A DNA stretch of 64,000 nucleotides, from positions 310,001 through 374,000 of the forward strand of contig CAJTDN010000002.1 in the NCBI GenBank assembly GCA_910574865.1, written 5' to 3'. A program made the translations under genes and the position numbers. Below are positions 1 through 6,921 of the stretch, in pieces (the first letter of the stretch is position 1; each line of letters begins with the position of its first letter). Under the pieces are notes generated by a model, which saw only the letters and a list, made by a program, of their open reading frames with translations, ran no database searches and was not told the origin of the DNA. Source of the DNA: Lachnospiraceae bacterium. Lineage in GTDB: Bacteria; Bacillota; Clostridia; Lachnospirales; Lachnospiraceae.

Positions 1-342
1 GTGTACCAAAAGGCCGAACGCTATTTTTCCGAGACCGGTTTTTTCTCCCGCTCGGAAATCCATGACCTGGAATGGGAAATTCTGGACGGCTGGAAAGCGA
101 TTTGCAAGGATTGGAACGATTTCCTGAAATTTGCACAGATTCCGATTGACAAGGCACTGCGTTTCCAGCCCAATATGGACTATAATTCCTACATGGCAAT
201 CCTTCTGGCCTATGAAAGGGCCGCCCAGTCAAAGGACGGCCCCAGGATCCATAAGCCCATCCCGTACATGGTGAAATGGGGGACGGCCATCGTCATCGTG
301 GGAACGGGCGCGGTGGTGATATCCTCGATGCTGTTCCGATAA
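1..342 (+). CDS. C-terminal part of an unrecognised membrane-anchored protein
   Basis: The reading frame is open from the window edge, so the true start lies upstream. The visible 113 residues have an aromatic, charged first half and one hydrophobic segment near the C-terminus (around residues 92-110) ending in a basic residue, as in a tail-anchored protein. I do not recognise a family. The gene ends just before a GC-rich hairpin shared with the convergent repressor gene. Confidence 0.6.
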   Translation: MYQKAERYFSETGFFSRSEIHDLEWEILDGWKAICKDWNDFLKFAQIPIDKALRFQPNMDYNSYMAILLAYERAAQSKDGPRIHKPIPYMVKWGTAIVIVGTGAVVISSMLFR

Positions 343-346
343 AACG

Positions 347-369
347 AGCCGCCCTACCGGGCGGCCCTT
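347..369. terminator. bidirectional hairpin between convergent genes
   Basis: GCCGCCC-tacc-GGGCGGC is a perfect 7-bp GC stem with a 4-base loop. It lies between the partial plus-strand gene and the stop of the minus-strand repressor, whose stop codon falls in the loop. T-rich sequence follows on the plus side, so it probably ends transcripts from both directions. Confidence 0.65.
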
Positions 370-1085
370 GTTTCTATCACTTTCTCCGTCAATATCTGCA
401 CGTCCTCAAATGCCGCGAACGTCACCGGGCTCACCTGCCCGAACTTTGTACGGTCCGCCAGCACGTACCGCTCCCTGCACTGCTCCATGGCCGTTTGCTT
501 AACCATGGCCTCGTTGGCATCCGGGGTCGTGCACCCCTCTTCCTCCGTCACTCCGTTCGTCCCGAAAAAACCTTTCGTAAAATGAAACACCCGCAGCATC
601 TTCATCGCCATGTTTCCAACCACGGCCTCGGTGGAACCTTTCAGTTCCCCGCCCACCAGCTGCACGCGGTGGCCCATGCCCGCCAGCCGCCGGGCATGGG
701 CCACCGCGTTCGTCACGAAAGCGGCGTGCGTGTCCGGCGGGATATATTCCAACATATATCCCGTGGTCGTCCCCGCGTCCAGATAGACAAAGTCCTCATC
801 CGTAATCAGCCCCGCGGCATACCGGGCAATCCGTTGTTTTTCTTCCTTGTTCACTTCCATTTTCTGCGCCACGGTCGGTTCCGCCGCCGTCACCCGGCTT
901 TGTTCCTCCAAGGCGATGGCCCCGCCGAACACCTTCGTCAATTTCCCGGCCTTGTCAAGCGCCGTAATGTCACGCCGCACGGTGGACTCGGAAGTATCCA
1001 GAAGTTCCTTCACCTCGGTCACGGTGATACTCTTTTGCTTCTCCAAAAGTTCCAAAATCAGTTGGTAACGTTGCTCCGTCAACAT
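354..1085 (-). CDS. fruR: DeoR-family repressor, probable fructose operon regulator
   Basis: The protein has 243 residues. An N-terminal DeoR winged HTH (about residues 1-57, with the signature STVRRDITALDKAGKL) precedes a sugar-phosphate-binding DeoRC domain (LDAGTTTGYMLEYI, with GTNG later). I start it at the ATG at 1085, preceded by GGAGG eight bases upstream, rather than at a more distal in-frame start. It is the last gene of the fruK-fruA-ptsH-ptsI set. DeoR repressors of this type usually respond to fructose-1-phosphate and bind phased direct repeats; such repeats sit upstream of fruK. Its ligand is inferred from context. Confidence 0.85.
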   Translation of the reverse strand: MLTEQRYQLILELLEKQKSITVTEVKELLDTSESTVRRDITALDKAGKLTKVFGGAIALEEQSRVTAAEPTVAQKMEVNKEEKQRIARYAAGLITDEDFVYLDAGTTTGYMLEYIPPDTHAAFVTNAVAHARRLAGMGHRVQLVGGELKGSTEAVVGNMAMKMLRVFHFTKGFFGTNGVTEEEGCTTPDANEAMVKQTAMEQCRERYVLADRTKFGQVSPVTFAAFEDVQILTEKVIETRAAR

Positions 1086-1194
1086 GGTGTTTTCCTCCAT
1101 TGTTTTCGATATTTCCCATGTCTTAAGCATACACCGTCATAACCTTCCCGTCAAGAAACAGATTCTTTCAACAGACTCACGTGCATCCTCCCCA

Positions 1195-1229
1195 TTACAA
1201 TTCACGGCCGGTCAGGCCGTGAATTGTAA
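1195..1229. repeat. 35-bp palindrome, copy 1, over the ptsI stop
   Basis: Perfect 15-bp arms (TTACAATTCACGGCC and its complement) flank a 5-base loop. The ptsI stop codon lies inside the right-hand part. Close relatives occur at 5540-5573 and 14272-14308. No T-run follows, so it is not a classic terminator. Confidence 0.75.
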
Positions 1230-2941
1230 CTCTCCCGCACAATCTTGCGAAGCGGCAGGATACTGCCCGGGGACACGGACAATTCGTCCACGCCCATTGC
1301 CAGAAATTCCTTCGTCAGACTCCCGTCCGCGCCGAGTTCCCCGCAGATTCCCGCCCAGATTCCCGCCTTGTGGGCGTTTTCCACCACCATGGCAATCATC
1401 CTGAGAACCGCCGGATGGTGCGCGTCATAAAACAAGTCCAGTGACGAATTCTGTCTGTCAATCGCCAATGTGTACTGTGTCAGGTCATTCGTCCCGATAC
1501 TGAAGAAATCGACCTCCCTTGCCAGCTCCTCGCTCATCATCACCGCCGCCGGCGTCTCAATCATGATTCCCTGCTCCGGTTCACCGAACGCAATGCCGTT
1601 TTCCGCCAGTTCCCGCTTCACTTCGTTTACAATCTCCTTGATTTTTTGCACTTCCCACAGATTGGCAATCATCGGGTACATGATGGCGACTTTTCCGTAC
1701 GCGCTGGCCCTAAACAACGCGCGAAGCTGCGTCTTGAACACCTCCGGCTGGGTCAGGCAAATACGGATTGCCCGTCGCCCGAGTGCGGGGTTTTCCTCTT
1801 TTTCCATATGGAAATAATCGCACTGCTTATCCGCGCCGATGTCAAGCGTACGGATGATAACCCGCTTTCCGGCCATGGTCTGGGCCACCGTCTTATAAAT
1901 CTGGAATTGCTCTTCCTCCGTCGGGTAGTCCTCCTTTTCCAGGTAAATGAATTCACTGCGGAATAGGCCGATACCGCCGGCGTCATTTTTCAGCACCATC
2001 GCCAAATCCTTGATATCGCCAATATTTGCGTATAGCATGATTTTTTGGCCGTCTTTCGTCACGTTTTCCTTCCCGCGCAAGGTCTGCAGCAATTCCTTCT
2101 CTTCCATTTCCTTGCGCCGCTTTTCCTGCATTTTCTCAAGGATTTCCAAGTCCGGGTCCACATAAATGACGCCTTCCTGCCCGTCCACGACACCTAACTT
2201 CCCGTCCACGGATTCATCCAGCGCAATCCCGGTTCCGATTAATGCCGGAATGCCCATCGTCCTGGCCAGGATTGCCGTGTGGGAGTTGGTGGAACCATGC
2301 GCGGTCACGAACGACAACACCTTTTCCTTGTCAAGCTGCACCGTCTCGGACGGGGCCAGGTCATCCGCCACGATGATGAACCTTTCCTTGCCGGACGCAC
2401 CCTCCTCCCCGGTGGCATCCTCCGTGCCCGCGCCGTCCGCCATGACATCCTTTGCCATCGCGCCGGACGCGCTTGCCGCCGCGTCCCCTGCCGCGTTTTT
2501 GGCATCTTCCATTTCACCCAAAACGGTCAGAAGACGCTCGGAAATGTCTTTCACGTCCGCCGCCCTCGCCTTCATGTAATCGTCATCCATGGCGGCGAAC
2601 ATGGATGAGAAATTATCCGCCGTCGACGCCACGGCATATTCCGCGTTTACCATCTGGGTACGGATGATATTTTCCACGGACTCATTATAATCGTCATCCT
2701 CCAGCATCATCTGGTGGATTTCGAAAATCGCCGCATTGGCCTCCCCTACCTCCTTAAGCGCCTTCTCGTACAATGCGCCAAGCTGCTCAATCGCCGCTTC
2801 CCTGGCTTCATTATAACGGACGATTTCCGCGTCGGCATTTTCGATTTTGACCCGTTTTACCTGCTGTTCCTTCTTCTTATATACGCTGATTTTCCCAATT
2901 GCGATTCCTCCGAACACGCTCTTTCCACGAAAAACTAGCAT
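1202..2941 (-). CDS. ptsI: PTS enzyme I (phosphoenolpyruvate-protein phosphotransferase)
   Basis: Enzyme I moves phosphate from PEP to HPr. Order: N-terminal HPr-binding/phosphohistidine region, active site GSTNSHTAILARTMG with His221, then the PEP-binding barrel with the SIGTNDLTQYTLA motif. The ATG at 2941 has GGAGG at good spacing; an in-frame upstream start lacks one. At 579 residues it is slightly long because of an Ala/Gly/Asp-rich insertion at about residues 147-185, which pushes the active His from the usual position near 189 to 221. It sits 41 bp after ptsH in the fructose operon, suggesting a dedicated phosphorelay. Confidence 0.96.
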   Translation of the reverse strand: MLVFRGKSVFGGIAIGKISVYKKKEQQVKRVKIENADAEIVRYNEAREAAIEQLGALYEKALKEVGEANAAIFEIHQMMLEDDDYNESVENIIRTQMVNAEYAVASTADNFSSMFAAMDDDYMKARAADVKDISERLLTVLGEMEDAKNAAGDAAASASGAMAKDVMADGAGTEDATGEEGASGKERFIIVADDLAPSETVQLDKEKVLSFVTAHGSTNSHTAILARTMGIPALIGTGIALDESVDGKLGVVDGQEGVIYVDPDLEILEKMQEKRRKEMEEKELLQTLRGKENVTKDGQKIMLYANIGDIKDLAMVLKNDAGGIGLFRSEFIYLEKEDYPTEEEQFQIYKTVAQTMAGKRVIIRTLDIGADKQCDYFHMEKEENPALGRRAIRICLTQPEVFKTQLRALFRASAYGKVAIMYPMIANLWEVQKIKEIVNEVKRELAENGIAFGEPEQGIMIETPAAVMMSEELAREVDFFSIGTNDLTQYTLAIDRQNSSLDLFYDAHHPAVLRMIAMVVENAHKAGIWAGICGELGADGSLTKEFLAMGVDELSVSPGSILPLRKIVRESYNSRPDRP

Positions 2942-2982
2942 GGTACACCTCCATTTTGAAACATGCCGCCATTTCAAGCCAC

Positions 2983-3240
2983 TTACAAGTTTTCCTTCAG
3001 GAACGCCTCGATGGCCGCGATGGCCGTCTCCTCGTCCGCGCCCTCCACCTGCATCGTGATTTCATGGCCCTTCTTCACGCCAAGCCCCATGATGCCGAAA
3101 ATTTTCTTGCAGTCGGCGGCCTTTCCGTCCTTCACGATTTTGATGCCGCTCTCAAAGCCTTTCGCGAGCTTTACCAGTTCTCCCGCCGGACGCGCGTGGA
3201 TTCCCTCCGGATCCGTAATTACATAATTTACTTCTTTCAT
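2983..3240 (-). CDS. ptsH: HPr-like phosphocarrier lacking the regulatory Ser46
   Basis: This 85-residue HPr carries the active-site motif GIHARPAGELV (the phosphorylatable His). In classical HPr of Gram-positive bacteria the HprK target Ser46 lies in KSIMGVMSLG. The aligned stretch here is KKIFGIMGLG, so Lys replaces Ser46 and Gly replaces Ser52. PTS transfer should work, but phosphorylation by HPr kinase, and so CcpA co-repression, should not. It is encoded between fruA and ptsI and has an AAGGGAG ribosome site. I infer a fructose-operon-specific HPr, with a general HPr elsewhere in the genome. Confidence 0.93.
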   Translation of the reverse strand: MKEVNYVITDPEGIHARPAGELVKLAKGFESGIKIVKDGKAADCKKIFGIMGLGVKKGHEITMQVEGADEETAIAAIEAFLKENL

Positions 3241-3280
3241 GATGATTCTCCCTTCTTCATACATTTCATTTTTATTTATT

Positions 3281-3446
3281 ATGATACCAGGGTCAAAAGG
3301 GCATGTATGACATGCTTGCATGTCAACACATGACTTTGAAACCCGCAAAACACCGAAAAGTAGCCATTTCCCGTAGGAAAATGAGCGGATTTGAGGTGTT
3401 TTAGAGTTGCGGGAGCACGTAGTGCGGAGCAACTCGTGGGTATCAT
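3281..3446. repeat. dispersed structured repeat, copy 1
   Basis: The element is bounded by the inverted octamers ATGATACC and GGTATCAT. Inside are a palindrome (GACATGC-tt-GCATGTC), a long stem closed by AAAACACC/GGTGTTTT and a GTTGC/GCAAC stem. A second copy at 23856-23980 keeps the same layout with different but still paired stem bases. It fills most of the fruA-ptsH gap. A GGGGTC/GACCCC hairpin follows at about 3447-3470. Confidence 0.75.
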
Positions 3447-3525
3447 GGGGTCAAAATGTATTTCGACCCCAACAACATCTTATTATTTTAATTCGAGATT
3501 TTAATTCGTGATTTTAATCCAAACA

Positions 3526-5505
3526 TTACCTCCGCTTCTTCAGCACGCCGAGCAGCAAGGTTGACACGACGGTTCCAACTACCAACGCCACCAAGTACAT
3601 CAGCGCGTTCCCCATGACCGGTACCACGAAGATACCTCCGTGCGGCGCCATCAGCGTGCAGCCAAACAGCATGGACAACGCCCCCGCCAAACCAGAACCG
3701 ATGATACACGATGGCAATACGCGGACCGGGTCGGCCGCCGCGTAAGGAATCGCCCCTTCCGTGATAAACGCCAGTCCCATGATGAAGTTGGTCGGCCCCG
3801 CCTCACGTTCTTCTTTCGTGAACTTTTCCTTGAACAAAAGCGTCGCCAGCGCGATTGCACATGGCGGAACCATGCCGCCAATCATGACCGCCGCCATGAT
3901 GTCATAATTTTCCGCCGCGATGGCCGCCGTTCCAAACACGTACGCCGCCTTGTTAAACGGACCGCCCATGTCGATGGCCATCATGCCGCCCAGCACAAGT
4001 CCCAGGACAATCTTGCTCGCCCCGCCCATACTTGTCAGCATGGAATTCAGGCCCGTGTTGATACCGCCCATGATTGGCTCCACTATATAGAGCATGCACA
4101 GTCCCATCACCAATATGCCGGCCACCGGATAAATAAGCACCGGCGCGATTTTTTCCAATGCCTCCGGCAGCTTCTCACACACCTTGCGGAGCAGAAGGAT
4201 GACATAACCTGCCAGAAACCCGGCCACCAGCGCGCCCAAAAAACCAGACTTCCCGTTCGCCGCAATCATCCCTCCGACAAACCCCAAGGCCAGGGCCGGC
4301 CTGTCACCGATTGCCTGGGCAATAAAGCCGGCCAGTATCGGCAGCATGAATCCAAACGCGATACCGCCAATATTCTTAAACACGGCGGCTATCGGCGTAA
4401 TCGTACCGAAATTCGCCCGTTCTTCGGCCGACAACGCGTTCATGTCCACGCCCAGCCCGTCAATCAGGAACGCGATGGCAATCAGTATTCCGCCGCCCAC
4501 CACGAACGGAAGCATGTGGGAGACACCGTTCATCAGCTGCACGTAGACCTTATGGCCGGCACTGCCGCCCGCCTTCGCGCCCTGGCCGTCCTGCTTCGCC
4601 CCGTTCGCCGCATGGTAAACCGGCACGTTTCCCGAAATCGCCTGGTCAATTAATTGGTCCGCCTTGCTGATTCCGTCCGACACCTGGCAAATGATGACCT
4701 TCTTTCCGTCAAACCGGTCCATCGGCACTTGCGCGTCCGCCGCCACGATGATGCAGTCCGCTTCCGCGATTTCCTTGTCCGTCAAGACATTTTTCGCCCC
4801 GCCGGAACCTCGCGTCTCAATTTTCACCGCGCAGTTTTTCGCCCGTGCCGCCTTTTCAATGCCCTCCGCCGCCATATATGTGTGGGCGATGCCGGTCGGG
4901 CAGGATGTCACCGCCAGAATCTTTATCTGTGACACATTTTCCCTGGCAGAAACGCTCCCGGCACCTTCCGCGCCCGTGCCGCCCCCGGTGCCGCCGTCCG
5001 TCTCCACGTCGATGGACGTCTCCGCCAGCCGCTCGTCAATGCCCTTCTTTTCCGCATCCGCCTTGTCAATGATTTTCAAAAATTCCTCCACGGAGGCGGC
5101 ATTTCTCAAATTCTCGGTAAACTCCTCGTCCATGAGCAGAACCGACAGCTTGCTTAACACGTCCAGGTGTATATTGTCCTCGGTATTGGGTGCGGCAATC
5201 AGAAACATCAGCGTGACCGGCTCGCCGTCCAGCGAGTCAAAATCCACCCCGTCCTTTACGACCATCGCCGCCAGCCCCGGCGCGCTGACCGCGTCACATT
5301 TTCCATGAGGAATGGCGATTCCCTCGCCGATGCCCGTCGTGCTCTCTTCTTCCCTTGCATACACCTGCCTGCGGTATGCCTCTTTGTCATTGATTTTCCC
5401 GCTTTGAACCATAAGGTCAACGACCGCGTCGAGCGCCTCCCGCTTCGTCTTGGGCGCGCCATTCAGCGAAATGCTACGCGCGTCCAGTAATTCTGTAATC
5501 CTCAT
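3526..5505 (-). CDS. fruA: fructose PTS transporter, EIIABC fusion
   Basis: This 659-residue permease imports fructose as fructose-1-phosphate. Domain order is EIIA (type 2 fold, GIAIPHGK with active His67), a Gly/Thr/Glu-rich linker (about 165-192), EIIB-fru (ILAVTSCPTGIAHTYMAAE with active Cys202) and a membrane EIIC with about nine hydrophobic helices. The ATG at 5505 follows GAGGAGG. It lies 63 bp after fruK, with palindrome copy 2 in that gap. Length and domain order are normal for Bacillota FruA. Confidence 0.96.
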   Translation of the reverse strand: MRITELLDARSISLNGAPKTKREALDAVVDLMVQSGKINDKEAYRRQVYAREEESTTGIGEGIAIPHGKCDAVSAPGLAAMVVKDGVDFDSLDGEPVTLMFLIAAPNTEDNIHLDVLSKLSVLLMDEEFTENLRNAASVEEFLKIIDKADAEKKGIDERLAETSIDVETDGGTGGGTGAEGAGSVSARENVSQIKILAVTSCPTGIAHTYMAAEGIEKAARAKNCAVKIETRGSGGAKNVLTDKEIAEADCIIVAADAQVPMDRFDGKKVIICQVSDGISKADQLIDQAISGNVPVYHAANGAKQDGQGAKAGGSAGHKVYVQLMNGVSHMLPFVVGGGILIAIAFLIDGLGVDMNALSAEERANFGTITPIAAVFKNIGGIAFGFMLPILAGFIAQAIGDRPALALGFVGGMIAANGKSGFLGALVAGFLAGYVILLLRKVCEKLPEALEKIAPVLIYPVAGILVMGLCMLYIVEPIMGGINTGLNSMLTSMGGASKIVLGLVLGGMMAIDMGGPFNKAAYVFGTAAIAAENYDIMAAVMIGGMVPPCAIALATLLFKEKFTKEEREAGPTNFIMGLAFITEGAIPYAAADPVRVLPSCIIGSGLAGALSMLFGCTLMAPHGGIFVVPVMGNALMYLVALVVGTVVSTLLLGVLKKRR

Positions 5506-5539
5506 TGTCTCTTCCTCCTCGCTCCTTTTCACTGTTCCA

Positions 5540-5573
5540 TTACAATTCACGTCCAGTCAGGCCGTGAATTATA
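5540..5573. repeat. palindrome copy 2, over the fruK stop
   Basis: The sequence TTACAATTCACG...CGTGAATTATA matches copy 1 with a few mismatches. As in copy 1, the stop codon of the upstream gene (fruK) lies within one arm. Confidence 0.65.
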
Positions 5574-6489
5574 CTCCAGCCAATGATACCACCTGGTCAT
5601 ACACGCGTCTTACCTCTTCCTCCGTCGCCAGGTTTTCCGAGAACGCGCTGGCGCTGCCTGCCGCGACGCCCATATAGAACGCCTGCCTGTAGCTTTGGTT
5701 CTCAAGCCATCCGGCAAGGAACCCGGCCACCATCGAATCCCCCGCGCCAACCCCGTTTACAAGGGTTCCCTCCGGTGCCGGGGACTCATAAATCCCGCCG
5801 TCTCCTGCAGCGAGTACCGCGCCCTTTCCCGCCATGGACACAAGCACGTTTTGTGCCCCCATTTCCTGCAGCTTTTTCGCATATGGCACGACGGACTCCC
5901 TCGTGTCCAGAACCACGTCAAAAATCTCTCCCAGTTCATGGTTGTTCGGCTTAATCAAAAACGGGTGGTACTCCAGCACGTTTACCAGCAAATCCCTCGT
6001 CGCGTCGACCACGGCGATAACACCCTTTCCTGACAAGCGCTTCAGAATCGTCTTGTAAATGTCATCCGGCATAGTGCTGGGAATGCTGCCGGCCAGCACG
6101 AGCATGTCGCCCTCTTCCAGCGTCTCAAGCCTTTGCATCAGCCGCTCCGTTTTCTCCTTGCCAATCTCCGGGCCGCTCCCGTTAATCTCCGTGCCGTCAA
6201 TAGTTTTTAGCTTGACATTGATTCTCGAAATGCCCCTTTCAATGTGGATGAAGTCACTTGGCACTCCCATTTCCTGAAGCATGCGCTCAATCTCCAAGCC
6301 GGTAAAACCTGCCGTAAATCCCAGGGCCTTGCTTTCTATCCCCAGGTTCTTCAGCACGGTCGACACGTTAATTCCCTTGCCTCCCGGCAGCATCTTTTCC
6401 GAACTCGTCCGGTTTGTCAGCCCCAGGCGAAATTCCTCTACAGATACGATATAATCCAACGAAGGATTAAATGTTACCGTGTAAATCAT
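5569..6489 (-). CDS. fruK: 1-phosphofructokinase
   Basis: FruK phosphorylates fructose-1-phosphate to fructose-1,6-bisphosphate. The 306-residue PfkB/ribokinase-fold protein starts with MIYTVTFNPSLDY, has the GGKGINVS substrate motif near residue 40 and ends with the nucleotide and catalytic motif NGVGAGDSMVAGF. The ATG at 6489 follows AGGAGG; an upstream in-frame TTG is less likely. It is the first gene of the operon, so it is read from the promoter and operators at 6523-6628. Confidence 0.95.
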   Translation of the reverse strand: MIYTVTFNPSLDYIVSVEEFRLGLTNRTSSEKMLPGGKGINVSTVLKNLGIESKALGFTAGFTGLEIERMLQEMGVPSDFIHIERGISRINVKLKTIDGTEINGSGPEIGKEKTERLMQRLETLEEGDMLVLAGSIPSTMPDDIYKTILKRLSGKGVIAVVDATRDLLVNVLEYHPFLIKPNNHELGEIFDVVLDTRESVVPYAKKLQEMGAQNVLVSMAGKGAVLAAGDGGIYESPAPEGTLVNGVGAGDSMVAGFLAGWLENQSYRQAFYMGVAAGSASAFSENLATEEEVRRVYDQVVSLAGV

Positions 6490-6522
6490 CTCACTCCTCC
6501 TTTTGTTTTGTTGAGCTAAGTA

Positions 6523-6628
6523 TACAACCAAATTCAGTCAAAGTCAATCAAAATATTTCATAAAAATCCAACTTTGTTTTTGTCCATATTGCACAAACAT
6601 AAATTATCTTGACTGAATTTGACTGTTT
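6523..6628 (-). promoter_or_regulatory. fru operon promoter with two sets of phased operators
   Basis: Set 1 (6523-6552), read on the minus strand, is three 10-bp units in tandem: TTTGATTGAC, TTTGACTGAA, TTTGGTTGTA. Set 2 (6609-6628), on the plus strand, is TTGACTGAAT and TTGACTGTTT. Between them a minus-strand promoter is plausible: TGGACA (6586-6581), an 18-bp gap, TATGAA (6562-6557). The arrangement fits a DeoR repressor bridging two sites around a promoter. Binding by the repressor gene at 354-1085 is inferred. Confidence 0.6.
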
Positions 6629-6678
6629 TATCAAGGAACAAATCTTCGATTTCGTCGTTATTTTTCCTTTGCTTTCGT

Positions 6679-6725
6679 TAGCGTCGGTGTACGGAGGGCA
6701 ACACGCCTCAACCCATGTGATTTCA
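6679..6725 (+). repeat. GTCGGTGTAC repeat, copy a
   Basis: This about 47-bp unit (core GTCGGTGTACGGAGGGCAAC) recurs at 11165-11210 with one mismatch over that length. Shorter relatives are at 6921-6968 (inverted), 13101-13129 and 40290-40338. Its right end runs into the nested inverted repeat at 6712-6809. Confidence 0.7.
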
Positions 6726-6809
6726 AGGGTTTTCAGCGTCATCTTCAATCGGCGTACGTCCTTGTACGCCTCATTCATCTTCCTTGAAAACCCTTGAAAT
6801 CCCTATGGG
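6712..6809. repeat. nested inverted-repeat element A
   Basis: The outer arms share CCCAT and a 16-bp perfect match, GATTTCAAGGGTTTTC. They enclose a central hairpin, GGCGTACGTCCTTGTACGCC. Element B (6831-6921) has the reverse complement of the central core and the same spacings but different outer-arm sequence. Confidence 0.75.
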
Positions 6810-6830
6810 TGAGGTCGCAGAGTCGTGAAG

Positions 6831-6921
6831 AGGCATATTTCCCGCCTTTCAAGGCACTTGAGCGACGCGTACAAGGACGTACGCGGAGTGAAAGTAACGA
6901 CGAAAGGGGGGAAATATGCCC
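6831..6921. repeat. nested inverted-repeat element B (inverted relative to A)
   Basis: The outer arms GGCATATTTCCC-CCTTTC pair with GAAAGG-GGGAAATATGCC. The central hairpin is GCGTACAAGGACGTACGC, the reverse complement of the core of element A. The spacers between core and outer arms are 17 and 13 bases in both elements. A 24-bp perfect palindrome follows at 6945-6968. Confidence 0.75.

Noticed and set aside
276-1142. Long plus-strand open frame of 288 codons over the repressor gene
   Set aside because: It is antisense to a clear DeoR protein, rich in His/Arg/Pro as GC-rich shadows are, and has no ribosome site.
3640-4653. 337-codon plus-strand frame over fruA
   Set aside because: Antisense shadow of the EIIC domain with His/Arg-rich composition; no family likeness.
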